A DNA stretch of 64,000 bases, taken from the NCBI RefSeq assembly GCF_046224405.1, contig NZ_JBJXRK010000001.1, positions 372,001-436,000 on the forward strand. The letters run 5' to 3'. Made by a program: the position numbers and the translations under genes. This document shows positions 9,520 to 18,445 of the stretch, one piece after another. Position 1 is the stretch's first letter. Every line of letters begins with the position of its first letter. The stretch is from Gudongella sp046224405 (GTDB lineage Bacteria; Bacillota; Clostridia; Tissierellales; Tissierellaceae). The notes below the pieces were generated by a model. That model ran no database searches. It was not told the origin of the DNA and saw only the letters and a program-made list of their open reading frames with translations.

Positions 9520-9548
9520 TATTAACACAGAATAAACACATGTGTCAA
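9520..9548 (-). promoter_or_regulatory. Sigma-A promoter of the lysA operon
   Basis: TTGACA (9543-9548) and TTAATA (9520-9525) are separated by 17 bases on the minus strand. They lie just upstream of the lysine riboswitch. The predicted start of transcription is near 9513. Confidence 0.75.
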
Positions 9549-9606
9549 TACCAATTTTATCAATTTTTCAAAATTGCATGAAAATAATGCATCCTAACAA
9601 ATGTTT

Positions 9607-10614
9607 TCATTTACACATATCCTGGATAAGCCTCCATTGGTAATCCCATGAATCCCTTACAATATCACGGATATCCAGCTCAGCCCACCATCCAAGTTCC
9701 TCCATGGCCTTTGACGGATCCGCAAAGGAAACACCAATATCCCCTTCTCGCCTTTCTACAATCTCATATGCTATCCTTCTGCCATTAACCTTTTCAAAGG
9801 ATTGGAGTATCTGGAGCACCGAGGTTCCCTTGCCCGATCCCAGGTTATAGATGTGCACTCCCCTTTTCTGCTTTTCAAGGGCATGGATGTGTCCTCTTGC
9901 CACATCCATAACATGTATGTAATCCCTAATCCCGGTTCCATCTGGAGTGTCATAGTCTCCGCCGTATATGAACAGCTTCTCAATTTCACCAGTTGCAATT
10001 CTTATTATATGAGACATCAGGTTCCCGTCATCTGTTCTCATTTCCTCCCCAAGGATGCCTTCCGGATGTGCTCCGGCAACATTGAAGTACCTAAGAATAG
10101 TTATGTCCGGCTTGCCATGAAGCGAGTAGGCATTTCTGAGAATTTGCTCACATTTTATCTTTGATCCTCCGTAGGGGTTCAATATTTCACCTATTTCTGC
10201 ATCCTCGGAAACAGGAGATCTTGAGTTCCCATAAATAGCTGCAGACGAGCTGAAAACAAACCTTTCAACACCATGCTGAATGCATTTTCCCAGCAGTCTC
10301 TCAGTACCTTCCACATTGTTCAGATGGTACCTTTCAGGTTTCTCCATTGACTCCTTAACTGATTTAAGGGCAGCAAAATGAATCACCCCCTGAACATCAT
10401 GGGAGGTGAAAATCTGATCCAGAAGTCTTCGGTCAAGAATGTCCCCCTCTACAAACTGAGCCTTGTTTTCACATGAACTGTTTATTCCATCCAGGGTCTC
10501 CAGCCTGGAATTTGATAGATTATCCAATATGAGGACCTTGTATCCCCTTTTAAGAAGCATGTGCGTCGTATGGCTTCCGATAAATCCCAGACCGCCTGTT
10601 ACAAGAACCTTCAA
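9607..10614 (-). CDS. galE: UDP-glucose 4-epimerase
   Basis: Extended SDR enzyme interconverting UDP-glucose and UDP-galactose for galactose use and surface polysaccharides. The NAD-binding GGLGFIGS is at residues 7-14; the catalytic Ser lies in FSSSAAIYG and the Tyr/Lys pair in NPYGGSK. The preferred start is the TTG at 10614, which stands seven bases after a GGGGGG site and gives the usual N-terminus (M)KVLVTGG. An upstream TTG at 10629 would place the ribosome site inside the gene. It lies 29 bases downstream of the site-2 protease and is probably co-transcribed with it. Confidence 0.94.
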   Translation of the reverse strand: MKVLVTGGLGFIGSHTTHMLLKRGYKVLILDNLSNSRLETLDGINSSCENKAQFVEGDILDRRLLDQIFTSHDVQGVIHFAALKSVKESMEKPERYHLNNVEGTERLLGKCIQHGVERFVFSSSAAIYGNSRSPVSEDAEIGEILNPYGGSKIKCEQILRNAYSLHGKPDITILRYFNVAGAHPEGILGEEMRTDDGNLMSHIIRIATGEIEKLFIYGGDYDTPDGTGIRDYIHVMDVARGHIHALEKQKRGVHIYNLGSGKGTSVLQILQSFEKVNGRRIAYEIVERREGDIGVSFADPSKAMEELGWWAELDIRDIVRDSWDYQWRLIQDMCK

Positions 10615-10643
10615 TGTTTGACCCCCCAATTAGCCTTATTATA

Positions 10644-11774
10644 TCATTTGATGTTGTTAAGCTGCATATATATCCTTAGATGGTTCATTATATCTGTTCT
10701 TGAGACAATTCCTACCAGCCTGTCCTCCTCCATCACCAATACCCTTCCGATGTGGTTGCTGAATATCTTGCTCATTACATTGGATACTGTTTCATCGGTG
10801 GATACCACCAGGCCTTCACCCAGCTCTGTTGCAATGGAACCAACAGTTGTCACTCCCCACTCCTCCTTGGGAATCCTCTTTACATTGTCTATTGTTATAA
10901 GACCGATCACAGTTTCTTCATCCTCGATGGGGAATACATTGTACTTGTACCTGAAGAAATATTCCTCCACAGCATCCCTAACTGATACCGCCCTGTTAAT
11001 TGAAACAACATCCCTTGTCATGAACTCACCAACCATTGTCCTGCTGAAGATATCAGATACAATTGTATTCTGATAGCTTGATTGTGAGGCCTGTACAACA
11101 AAATATCCAATAAAGAGAATCCACAGGCCATTTATGAGATTTCCATAAAACATGTTTGTGAGACCTATGAACATGAGGAAATAGCCAAACCACTGGCCGA
11201 TTGTTGAGGCAATTCTTGTGGCCTTGTGTAGATTCCCCGTAAAATGCCAGATGGCAGCTCGTAGGACCCTTCCTCCATCCAAGGGAAAGGCCGGAAACAT
11301 GTTAAATACTGCAAGCACAAGGTTTATTGAGGACAGGTAAAGAAAAACCACTGCAAAATACTCTGGCAGCAAAAGAGTTTCAGAAGCAATACCCAACCCT
11401 CTGAAAAGAACCACCAGAAGCAGGCTCATCATTGGACCAGCAATAGCCACAAGAAATTCCTTTCTCGGGCTGTCCGGTTCCTTTTCAAGGTCAGCGATCC
11501 CACCAAAAATAAAGAGGGTTATCCTTTTGACCCCAACACCAAGCCTGTTAGCCACTAGGGAGTGGGACAGCTCATGGGCGATTATTGACAGGAGCATGAG
11601 TATTGCCACGGATGCTCCAAGAATCCAGTAGATTTCCTGACCCCAATCAGGATACCTGGCTGGGAAGAAGCCTGTGGCCAAGGTCATTGAAATAAGAAGA
11701 AAGGCCGCAAGCCAGCTAATGTTGATTTCAATCCTTATTCCTTTGATGGTACCAATCAGGAAAGATCCCTTCAT
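10644..11774 (-). CDS. Site-2 protease (M50B) with two CBS domains
   Basis: Intramembrane zinc metalloprotease of the S2P/SpoIVFB type. The N-terminal half has several membrane helices with the zinc motif HELSH (His67, Glu68, His71) and the third ligand Asp166 in NMFPAFPLDGGRVLRA. The C-terminal half (about residues 240-376) is a pair of cytosolic CBS domains, which in this subfamily bind adenine nucleotides and gate activity. Its substrate cannot be inferred; no anti-sigma factor gene is nearby. The ATG follows GGAGCTGATTATT. Confidence 0.92.
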   Translation of the reverse strand: MKGSFLIGTIKGIRIEINISWLAAFLLISMTLATGFFPARYPDWGQEIYWILGASVAILMLLSIIAHELSHSLVANRLGVGVKRITLFIFGGIADLEKEPDSPRKEFLVAIAGPMMSLLLVVLFRGLGIASETLLLPEYFAVVFLYLSSINLVLAVFNMFPAFPLDGGRVLRAAIWHFTGNLHKATRIASTIGQWFGYFLMFIGLTNMFYGNLINGLWILFIGYFVVQASQSSYQNTIVSDIFSRTMVGEFMTRDVVSINRAVSVRDAVEEYFFRYKYNVFPIEDEETVIGLITIDNVKRIPKEEWGVTTVGSIATELGEGLVVSTDETVSNVMSKIFSNHIGRVLVMEEDRLVGIVSRTDIMNHLRIYMQLNNIK

Positions 11775-11846
11775 AATAATCAGCTCCTAAGTTTCACTAA
11801 AACTTCTCCATCTGTTATGATTATACCCTGAATCCCTGAAAAGAAA

Positions 11847-11885
11847 AACAACCTCAGTAACAGCAATAATTGTTACTGGGGTTGT
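11847..11885 (-). terminator. Terminator of the hydrolase-YjiH operon
   Basis: A long stem pairing AACAACCTCAGTAACA with TGTTACTGGGGTTGT (one G-T pair). On the minus strand it runs into TTGTTTTTCTTTT. It lies just downstream of the YjiH-like gene. Confidence 0.85.
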
Positions 11886-11896
11886 CTCGTTGTTAT

Positions 11897-13384
11897 CTAG
11901 AATAGTACTCTCATAAATAGTGAAGCTATTATTATGGCAAAAAATGTTCTCTCCAAGAATACAACGACCAGTTCCCACAGCTTCATCGGCAACTTCGACG
12001 CCATCATCACAACAATTGTCTCAGCAAAGAATATGATCTGCACAATGGATACTGCTGTAACCATATATCTGGCACCGATATCAAGCACTGCAACCTTATC
12101 CGCTATAAGCAATACAGGAAGAAACATCTCTGCGATGCCCACAGGGAAACTGGGTGCTATCTCTACAGCATTTGGGACTTTAAGAAGATTCAGCAAGGGA
12201 ACAAATAAACTTCCCAGCCAATCAAAGATCGGGGTGTTCTCCGCCATTATCAAAGCAGTTGTTCCTATTGCTGCCAGTAATGTAATAACCTTAGGCAAAA
12301 CCTCAAGTCCATCCTTTAATCCATTTTTCAACTCACCTAACAATGGAGGAGCCGTAAATCCCTTTTTTACAGCTCTATCCAATGCAGTTTTAAGCAGCTT
12401 GTCGTTTGATGACTTAAGATTGTCTATATCCTTTTGTGTTTGCACCCTACCATCAAGATATATGCTTTTCTTATTTGAAAAGGGTGGTATTCTGGCTATT
12501 ATTGCACTTACTATCAATGTTATGAGCAAGGACGAAAAGTAGACCGGTATAAAATGATCCTGTAGCCCTGCTGTCTTTATAACCATATAGGCAAAGCCAA
12601 TAGACACAGCACTGAATCCTGTAGCCACCAAGACGGCTTCCTTTTCTGTATAGACTCCCCTCTTGTAAAGTTTGCTTGTTATTAGCACTCCAACAGATGA
12701 ACTGGAAACAAAGGAAGCAATAGCGTTTACCGCCGCCCTGCCTGGAACCTTCCATACAGGTCGCATCAATGGTTCCATCAAGGATCCTATGAAATCGATC
12801 ACTCCATAATTCAATAGGAATGGCATGCTAAGTGATCCAACAACAATTATCCAAAATACTGCGACCACTATTGCAGGTATGATTGTACCACCAGTTGCTG
12901 AACCTACAATTATTTCCGGGCCAACATAAGATGTTGTTGCGCTCAAGCTGTATAGGAGCGTAAATACAGCACCTGCACTGTACATCAATGGATGAAGATT
13001 TGAATCACCTTCATAATACCTATGTAGTGGACTGTCTTTTTTTGCAATGAATTTTCCATAAAAGCTTGTTATAGCTGTAGCGATTATTGTAAGAGTAATA
13101 CCCCACAATCCAAAGTTTCCAGTTATGTTCATTATCCCATTATAAATCACACCAAAAGTGATGTCTGTCTCACCATTTATTGTTATGGGTACAAAAAATA
13201 TGAATATGGCAATTGCTGTAAATAAAATACTTTGGAGTAGTCCAGCATTATAATCTTTCCTGCTTAAAGTGAAAGAATCAAGTACTGAAAGATCATTAAG
13301 GTCCAAATTCTGATCAGCAATTTCCTTTTTGGACAATACAGGTTTGGAATCATTTTGCAGTTTTGAATTTAGATTAAGTTCCAT
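11897..13384 (-). CDS. YjiH-family membrane protein (nucleoside-recognition GATE domain)
   Basis: A 495-residue integral membrane protein with about ten to eleven predicted helices and two hydrophobic repeats of the nucleoside-recognition (GATE) type. The conserved stretch FVSSSSVGVLITSKLYKRG lies near residue 215 and PVGIAEMFLPVLLIAD near residue 420. It starts four bases after the guanidino hydrolase gene, so the two are translationally coupled and share a sigma-54 promoter. The context suggests transport of the hydrolase's substrate or product across the membrane, but no transport function is proven for the family. Confidence 0.8.
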   Translation of the reverse strand: MELNLNSKLQNDSKPVLSKKEIADQNLDLNDLSVLDSFTLSRKDYNAGLLQSILFTAIAIFIFFVPITINGETDITFGVIYNGIMNITGNFGLWGITLTIIATAITSFYGKFIAKKDSPLHRYYEGDSNLHPLMYSAGAVFTLLYSLSATTSYVGPEIIVGSATGGTIIPAIVVAVFWIIVVGSLSMPFLLNYGVIDFIGSLMEPLMRPVWKVPGRAAVNAIASFVSSSSVGVLITSKLYKRGVYTEKEAVLVATGFSAVSIGFAYMVIKTAGLQDHFIPVYFSSLLITLIVSAIIARIPPFSNKKSIYLDGRVQTQKDIDNLKSSNDKLLKTALDRAVKKGFTAPPLLGELKNGLKDGLEVLPKVITLLAAIGTTALIMAENTPIFDWLGSLFVPLLNLLKVPNAVEIAPSFPVGIAEMFLPVLLIADKVAVLDIGARYMVTAVSIVQIIFFAETIVVMMASKLPMKLWELVVVFLERTFFAIIIASLFMRVLF

Positions 13385-13388
13385 ATTA

Positions 13389-14357
13389 TCATCCTTTCAT
13401 CTGTGCTTCTCTTTTTTGTATTGCCAGTACAGATAAAAACTCAAATACAACATTGGCTGCCAGTAGTGATGTTATTTCAGCATGATCATATGGCGGAGCT
13501 ACCTCTACCATGTCCATACCTACGAAATTAAGTTCCTTCAGTTCTCTTACAAACTGAATTCCCTCAAGAGATGAAAACCCTGCAACTTCAGGTGTTCCAG
13601 TACCAGGTGCATAGGCAGGATCGAAGAAATCGATATCATATGTAAGAAACACCTTGTTGTCACCTATGATTTCTTTTGCCATCCTTATTGTCTCCTTGAT
13701 TCCCATTTCCCTGACCTTGTGTGAAGGTATGGTTGTCAAACCAAGGCTTTTAGCCAATTTAAACTCTCCAGCATCATAGATTGACCCTCTCATCCCTATC
13801 TGTACAGATTTGTTTGGGTCTATGAGATTTTCCTCAATGGCTCTTCTAAATGGGGTTCCATGGTTATACTTCTCACCGAATACTTCATCATTAATGTCTG
13901 CATGAGAATCAAAATGAAGCAGACTTACAGGACCATGTTTCTTTGCTATGGCTCTCAGTTCAGCAAGTGTAATTGAATGATCTCCACCTAGGGCTATGGG
14001 GATTGCTCCCGCTTCAACAATCTCAGTAGCGAATTCTTCGATTTTATCATATGTTGGGTGAATATATCCAGGAACAACATTCACATCACCCAGATCTCCG
14101 CCCTTTAGGTAATCAAGAATATTAACTTCATGAATCGGATTGTTGGTTTTCATCATAACTGAAATATTTCTGATTGCCTGGGGACCAAACCTTGCTCCAA
14201 CCCTATAGGAACAAGCTGTGTCAAATGGTACTCCATAGATTGCAAAATCCAATCCTTCAGCATTCTCAAATCTCTGCATTCTCATGAAATTACCTGTGTT
14301 GCAGAATCTGGGTGATGCAAAAGCTGTCGCTGGTTGCTTAATATCTTTTGTGTTCAT
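13389..14357 (-). CDS. Agmatinase-family guanidino hydrolase
   Basis: Ureohydrolase that releases urea from a guanidino compound with a binuclear Mn2+ (or similar) site. The 322 residues carry all metal ligands: His127 (GGDHS), Asp150, His152 and Asp154 (DSHAD), and Asp241 and Asp243 (TYDIDFFDP). The His166 loop (HGTP) and the long N-terminal extension with RFCNTGNFMRM resemble guanidinobutyrase/agmatinase rather than arginase. Substrates to consider are agmatine, 4-guanidinobutyrate, guanidinopropionate and related compounds; no polyamine synthesis genes are adjacent. It is preceded by a GAGGAGG site, a sigma-54 promoter and three upstream 18-bp elements. Confidence 0.88.
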   Translation of the reverse strand: MNTKDIKQPATAFASPRFCNTGNFMRMQRFENAEGLDFAIYGVPFDTACSYRVGARFGPQAIRNISVMMKTNNPIHEVNILDYLKGGDLGDVNVVPGYIHPTYDKIEEFATEIVEAGAIPIALGGDHSITLAELRAIAKKHGPVSLLHFDSHADINDEVFGEKYNHGTPFRRAIEENLIDPNKSVQIGMRGSIYDAGEFKLAKSLGLTTIPSHKVREMGIKETIRMAKEIIGDNKVFLTYDIDFFDPAYAPGTGTPEVAGFSSLEGIQFVRELKELNFVGMDMVEVAPPYDHAEITSLLAANVVFEFLSVLAIQKREAQMKG

Positions 14358-14392
14358 ACTAATCCCTCCTCGTTATTTGACAATAATACATT

Positions 14393-14407
14393 GCATGTTT
14401 CATGCCA
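14393..14407 (-). promoter_or_regulatory. Sigma-54 (-24/-12) promoter
   Basis: On the minus strand the sequence TGGCATGAAACATGC has GG (14405-14406) and GC (14393-14394) separated by exactly ten bases, as required for RpoN polymerase (consensus TGGCACN5TTGCA). Transcription would start near 14381, about 24 bases before the hydrolase ATG. The adjacent gene encodes a sigma-54 activator, which supports the call. Confidence 0.85.
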
Positions 14408-14411
14408 AAAC

Positions 14412-14436
14412 AAAAACCCCTTAAAACAGGGGTTTT
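14412..14436 (-). terminator. Terminator of the sigma-54 activator gene
   Basis: Stem AAAACCCCT/AGGGGTTTT with a short A-rich loop, followed on the minus strand by TTTTTGTTTT. It lies directly upstream of the -24 element and insulates the sigma-54 promoter from regulator transcription. Confidence 0.85.
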
Positions 14437-14457
14437 CAAATATGCCCTCCATCGGCT

Positions 14458-14475
14458 GTAGGAATTATTTCCTAT
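14458..14475. promoter_or_regulatory. Candidate activator site 1 (18-bp inverted repeat)
   Basis: The sequence GTAGGAATTATTTCCTAT is an imperfect inverted repeat of GTAGG/CCTAY. It shares its layout with the elements at 14523 and 14544. Its centre lies about 73 bp upstream of the -12 element, a normal distance for a sigma-54 enhancer site. Confidence 0.7.
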
Positions 14476-14522
14476 TTGAGTGAGGGGTTCTTATTGATTT
14501 ATGATACATTAGGCATTAAGTA

Positions 14523-14540
14523 GTAGGCATTTTTTCCTAC
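14523..14540. promoter_or_regulatory. Candidate activator site 2
   Basis: GTAGGCATTTTTTCCTAC has perfect 5-bp arms GTAGG/CCTAC. Its centre is 65 bp from that of site 1 and 21 bp (two helical turns) from that of site 3. Confidence 0.7.
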
Positions 14541-14543
14541 GTA

Positions 14544-14561
14544 ATCGGATTTTTTTCCTAT
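14544..14561. promoter_or_regulatory. Candidate activator site 3, overlapping a stop codon
   Basis: ATCGGATTTTTTTCCTAT is a weaker copy of the same 18-bp element. It overlaps the stop codon of the activator gene (14558-14560). Confidence 0.6.
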
Positions 14562-15949
14562 TTATCTTTAGGAAGATTGATACCATACCTTTGTATTTTT
14601 TTTCTTAGGGTACTCTCATCAATTTTTGCAGACCTAGCCATGTCTCTTATTGTGGAATGATTCGAAGCGTAGTTTTTAATTAATTTCTTCTCATATTCTT
14701 CCATAATCTCCTTGTGTGACAAGCCTACATCACTATGTTCTACATCTGAATTTAGGCTAAATCTAACGTCATCTTGGTCAATTATCTCAGTATCACTTGT
14801 TACGATCAACCTTTCTATTGTGTTTTCAAGCTCCCTCACATTTCCAGGCCAGGAATAATCCAAGAGATATTTCAAGGCAGATGGTGATATTTCCTTGTTC
14901 AGATTGTAGTAGGAATTTAACCTTGAAAGAAAGAGTTTGATCAGTGGTACAATATCTGCATTTCTTTCCCTCAATGGTGGAATCAATATTGGAACTACCT
15001 GAAGTCTGTAATAGAGATCCTCCCTAAACTTACCTTCATCGATAAGTTCTCTTAGATTCTGATTGGTAGCTGATATTATCCTAACATCAACATCTATATT
15101 CTCATGGGCACCAATAGGTTGGATTTGCCTAAACTGAATAAGTGATAATAGCTTTACCTGTGAAGATAGGGGAAGCTCACCAATTTCATCCAAAAAAAGG
15201 GTACCTGTGTCAGCATACTGAATCAACCCTTTTTTGCCCCCCTTGAGAGCACCCGTAAATGATCCTTCTTCATAACCAAAAAGCTCAGATTCAATCAAGG
15301 TCTCTGGGATAGATGAACAATCAACCTTCACAAATGGTTTATCATACCTACCGGAATTTTCATGTATGTATTTCGCTAGCATACTTTTCCCAACACCAGA
15401 TTCACCTTCGATCAAAATCGTTGAATCAACATTTGCTACCTTATCAGCCAGCTTCAAGATGTTATTCATTTCCTTGCTTCTGTTCAATATTTGATTGGAT
15501 GAAAGGTATTCAGCTGAATACTTGGTAAGGTCACGGGTGATCCTTGCATTTTCCTTTCGCAGCTCTGCAAGCTGTCTACTCATGCTTTCAAGAATCTCAA
15601 TATCTCTGCAGTACACTATTACTTTTTTTAATTCCCCTGATTCAAAAACTGGTTTACCTGTAGCATATATTAATCGGTTGTTAACTTTCTGTGTTATCTT
15701 TACAGGCTTCCCTTGTTCAATTACATCTAGGGCCACAGATTCTGAAAAGATTCCCTTTTCAACAAGATCGTGCATGTTCTTACCAAGAATATCTTCCTTC
15801 TTAATCCCATCTATTTTTTCAGCAGCGTTGTTGTAAAACAGGGTCAATCCCTTATTGTCAACAATATGCACACCGACTTCCACATCATCCAACACTGTTT
15901 TGAATAGGTTTGGACCAATATTCTCAATTGTGGTTGCTTCATTAACCAT
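14558..15949 (-). CDS. Sigma-54-dependent activator (PAS-AAA+-Fis)
   Basis: Enhancer-binding protein that remodels RpoN polymerase. The 463 residues comprise a PAS-type sensor at about 10-120, a short coiled linker, an AAA+ domain at about 155-380 with Walker A GESGVGKS (182-189), the sigma-54 contact loop GSFTGA (229-234; GAFTGA in most relatives) and Walker B LFLDE (251-255), and a Fis-type helix-turn-helix at about 435-460 (IRDMARSAKIDESTLRKKI). It resembles RocR-type activators of arginine or amino acid catabolism. It lies directly upstream of the guanidino hydrolase operon, its most likely target. The PAS ligand is unknown. Confidence 0.93.
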   Translation of the reverse strand: MVNEATTIENIGPNLFKTVLDDVEVGVHIVDNKGLTLFYNNAAEKIDGIKKEDILGKNMHDLVEKGIFSESVALDVIEQGKPVKITQKVNNRLIYATGKPVFESGELKKVIVYCRDIEILESMSRQLAELRKENARITRDLTKYSAEYLSSNQILNRSKEMNNILKLADKVANVDSTILIEGESGVGKSMLAKYIHENSGRYDKPFVKVDCSSIPETLIESELFGYEEGSFTGALKGGKKGLIQYADTGTLFLDEIGELPLSSQVKLLSLIQFRQIQPIGAHENIDVDVRIISATNQNLRELIDEGKFREDLYYRLQVVPILIPPLRERNADIVPLIKLFLSRLNSYYNLNKEISPSALKYLLDYSWPGNVRELENTIERLIVTSDTEIIDQDDVRFSLNSDVEHSDVGLSHKEIMEEYEKKLIKNYASNHSTIRDMARSAKIDESTLRKKIQRYGINLPKDK

Positions 15950-16064
15950 ACGTTCACCTTCCTAATTCGTAACAGAATCTGCTATCACCTTATTATAGAT
16001 TACAAGTCAGCATCTTTGCAAACCTAAAAAGACCATCTGTTTGATTCTTGACAAGCAGATTCAA

Positions 16065-16700
16065 TTACTCATGATAGTCCGGTATACCTATATCCTCAAC
16101 AATAACCTCTCCTGTATACACCTTTGCGTCTGCCAAACCCTTTTTCATCCTATGGAATGTCACAGTCCATCTTGCCTTGACAGCTATTCCCATAGGCTCA
16201 CCTGTATCACCATTTAGACCCGATGGTATGTCCACTGCCAAAACCGGTTTATAACTATTGTTGATTATCTCAATCGCCTTTCTGTAAAGCCCCGTTACAT
16301 CACGTGAGATGCCTATGCCGAATATGGCATCAATAATCAAATCTGAGCCCTGGATGCTTTTTCTAAGATCCTCAAGCATATTTCCCTCGGCAATTTCCTT
16401 GATTTCAACTCCAAGGTTCTTAAGGATACTTAAGTTTATTCCGAAATCCTTTGTTCTCCTCTCCAGGTTCCCAAGGATAAACACTGCAACATCCCTTCCA
16501 GACAAATAAAGGTGTCTAGCCACAGCCAACCCATCTCCACCGTTGTTTCCGACGCCGCACACCAACACTATCTTCTCAGAAATGGGACTAATATTCTTGA
16601 CCACCTTAAGGGCTGCATTCTCCATAAGCACAATACTAGGTATGCCGATTTCCTCTATTGCATATCTATCCATTTCCTTCATTTCACTGCAGCTGATCAT
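16065..16700 (-). CDS. nnrE: NAD(P)H-hydrate epimerase (YjeF N-domain)
   Basis: Repair enzyme that epimerises the damaged R-form of hydrated NAD(P)H so that the partner dehydratase can restore it. The 211-residue protein is the YjeF_N domain alone, with the Rossmann motif GVGNNGGDG near residues 49-57 and VDIPSGLNGDTG. The C-terminal ADP-dependent dehydratase domain found fused in many bacteria is absent, so NnrD must be encoded elsewhere. It ends 115 bases before the activator gene and is probably an independent unit. Confidence 0.9.
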   Translation of the reverse strand: MISCSEMKEMDRYAIEEIGIPSIVLMENAALKVVKNISPISEKIVLVCGVGNNGGDGLAVARHLYLSGRDVAVFILGNLERRTKDFGINLSILKNLGVEIKEIAEGNMLEDLRKSIQGSDLIIDAIFGIGISRDVTGLYRKAIEIINNSYKPVLAVDIPSGLNGDTGEPMGIAVKARWTVTFHRMKKGLADAKVYTGEVIVEDIGIPDYHE

Positions 16701-16810
16701 GATCCTAACCCTCCTCTATTATCATATGTACTATCTTTTTCTTACCCTATCCATTGTATATGTACTCCAGGAAGATTGCCCATTATACTGCAAAAAAATG
16801 CTGGAATATG

Positions 16811-16827
16811 GATTTGATGGGTAAATA
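16811..16827. repeat. Target-site duplication, left copy
   Basis: GATTTGATGGGTAAATA, identical to the 17 bases at 18446-18462. It directly abuts the left inverted repeat of the insertion sequence. Confidence 0.85.
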
Positions 16828-16888
16828 TGTGTTTATCTTTTGATAATGTCACCTTATAATTATCTTTTGATTATGTCACAATAATCTT

Positions 16889-18232
16889 ATGAAAAAAGAG
16901 GTGCAATACTTATTGAATGATAAACAGATCAACAGATACAGAGTTTTATCAAACGTAATCGAAGGAAATCTTAAAGCTTGTGATGCTGCTAAAAATCTCA
17001 ATTTGAGTGAACGTCAAGTATACCGCTTAATTAAAGGAGTGAACAAAGAAGGCGTGACTTCCCTCATTCACAAGAATTCCAACAAGAAACCTTCCCACAC
17101 TTTTGATGATGAGTTTAAGCAACACATTCTAAGTTTAAGGAGTTTCGAACGCTATAAAGACTCTAATTTTACACATTTTAGAGAACTCTTAGAGGAGCGT
17201 GAAAGCATCTCCATTAGCTACAATGCCCTGTATACTCTTCTGACTTCAAATGGGTTCAAAAGTCCCAAGAAGAGACGTAAATCAAAAAACCACAACAGAC
17301 GTAAAAGAAAGTCCAAAGCAGGTATGCTGATTCAGATTGATGCAACACCATTTGAGTGGTTTGGAGACTCTGTTAAGTATGCGTTGCATGGTGCCATTGA
17401 TGATGCTACTGGTCAAGTAGTCGGCCTATACATGACCAAGAATGAGTGCCTCCATGGCTATCTTGAAGTCATAAGACAAATGGTCCTAAGACATGGTGTC
17501 CCAACATGTGTCTACAGTGATATGCACACGATATTCAGATCTCCTATTGCAAGCAAAGTCTCGGTAGAAGAGCAGCTAAAGGGCAAATCCATCAACAAGA
17601 CACAATTTGGAAGGGCAATGGAAGAACTAGGTGTTTCACTGATTTATGCCAGATCACCACAAGCCAAAGGAAAAGTCGAAAGATTGTGGAATACATTGCA
17701 GAGCAGGTTGCCCACAGACCTTAAGATTGCCGGTGTAACCTCAATTGAACAAGCTAATGAGTTTTTAGCTGACTATATCAATTCATTCAACTCCAAATTC
17801 GCCGTCGAGCCTGAAGAACCTATATCAGCATATGCTCAGCTACCTGACCACTTGAATCTGGACCATATTTTAAGTGTTAAATTCAGTAGAGTTACTGACA
17901 ATAGCAGCGTTTTCTCCATCCACAGCAAACATTTTATGGTTGTCGCTTCACAAGAATTGCCTGAGGTACCCAAGAAGTCAAAGGTAAACGTCATCATAAG
18001 CACTTCAGCAGGCATCAAGGTAGAGTATCAAGGGAATGTCTATGATACCATCAACTACATTAAACCTAAGAAATCTAGCAACCCAAAAGGTAAATCAAAG
18101 TCAAAATACATACCACCTGATGATCACTATTTCAAATATGGAAGTGACAAGTTCAAAAAGGTCTACTTTGATGAAAGTTATGAAGAAGTGCTGGCGATTC
18201 TACAAGAGATATTCCTGCGAAAATACGCTTAA
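16889..18232 (+). CDS. IS1202/ISNCY-family DDE transposase
   Basis: A 447-residue transposase with an N-terminal helix-turn-helix (about residues 28-52, NLSERQVYRLIKG), a basic linker (126-143) and an RNase H-like catalytic core. The DDE triad is Asp151 (IQIDATPFEWFG), Asp211 (VYSDMHTIF) and Glu264 (AKGKVERLWNTLQ). The frame is intact, so the element may be active. It occupies nearly the whole insertion sequence. Confidence 0.93.
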   Translation: MKKEVQYLLNDKQINRYRVLSNVIEGNLKACDAAKNLNLSERQVYRLIKGVNKEGVTSLIHKNSNKKPSHTFDDEFKQHILSLRSFERYKDSNFTHFRELLEERESISISYNALYTLLTSNGFKSPKKRRKSKNHNRRKRKSKAGMLIQIDATPFEWFGDSVKYALHGAIDDATGQVVGLYMTKNECLHGYLEVIRQMVLRHGVPTCVYSDMHTIFRSPIASKVSVEEQLKGKSINKTQFGRAMEELGVSLIYARSPQAKGKVERLWNTLQSRLPTDLKIAGVTSIEQANEFLADYINSFNSKFAVEPEEPISAYAQLPDHLNLDHILSVKFSRVTDNSSVFSIHSKHFMVVASQELPEVPKKSKVNVIISTSAGIKVEYQGNVYDTINYIKPKKSSNPKGKSKSKYIPPDDHYFKYGSDKFKKVYFDESYEEVLAILQEIFLRKYA

Positions 18233-18248
18233 TATCTCACTTCCAAAT

Positions 18249-18364
18249 CATTTGAGGCTAATCTTTTAACAGTTGAGAAGATTTAAAATGTCAAGGACAA
18301 GCTTGCTTGTTCATATATCCTTGACATTTTAAATTGAGCAACTAGAGTTCCCAAGCCTCAAATG
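18249..18364 (+). terminator. Nested stem-loop behind the transposase gene
   Basis: The inner stem is 16 bp and perfect (TTTAAAATGTCAAGGA at 18282-18297 with its complement at 18318-18333). It is enclosed by an outer 11-bp pair CATTTGAGGCT/AGCCTCAAATG (18249-18259 and 18354-18364). It lies just after the transposase stop codon and probably terminates its transcript. Confidence 0.6.
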
Positions 18365-18445
18365 GATTGAACACTTAATTATCTACTGACATTTTCAAGA
18401 GATAATTAGACTGGTTTTTACTGACATTTTCAAAAGTTATTGACA

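Larger units (their letters stand above)
16828..18445 (+). mobile_element. IS1202/ISNCY-like insertion sequence, 1618 bp
   Basis: A complete element bounded by TGT...ACA ends and flanked by a 17-bp direct repeat (16811-16827 and 18446-18462). The left end and the reverse complement of the right end align over 24 bases, sharing CTTTTGA and AATGTCA. Each end carries a second inner copy of the same motif (left 16858-16879, right 18386-18410), as expected for tandem transposase binding sites. It contains one transposase gene and a terminator. The 15-17 bp duplication length fits one subgroup of the IS1202 family as I recall it. Confidence 0.88.
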
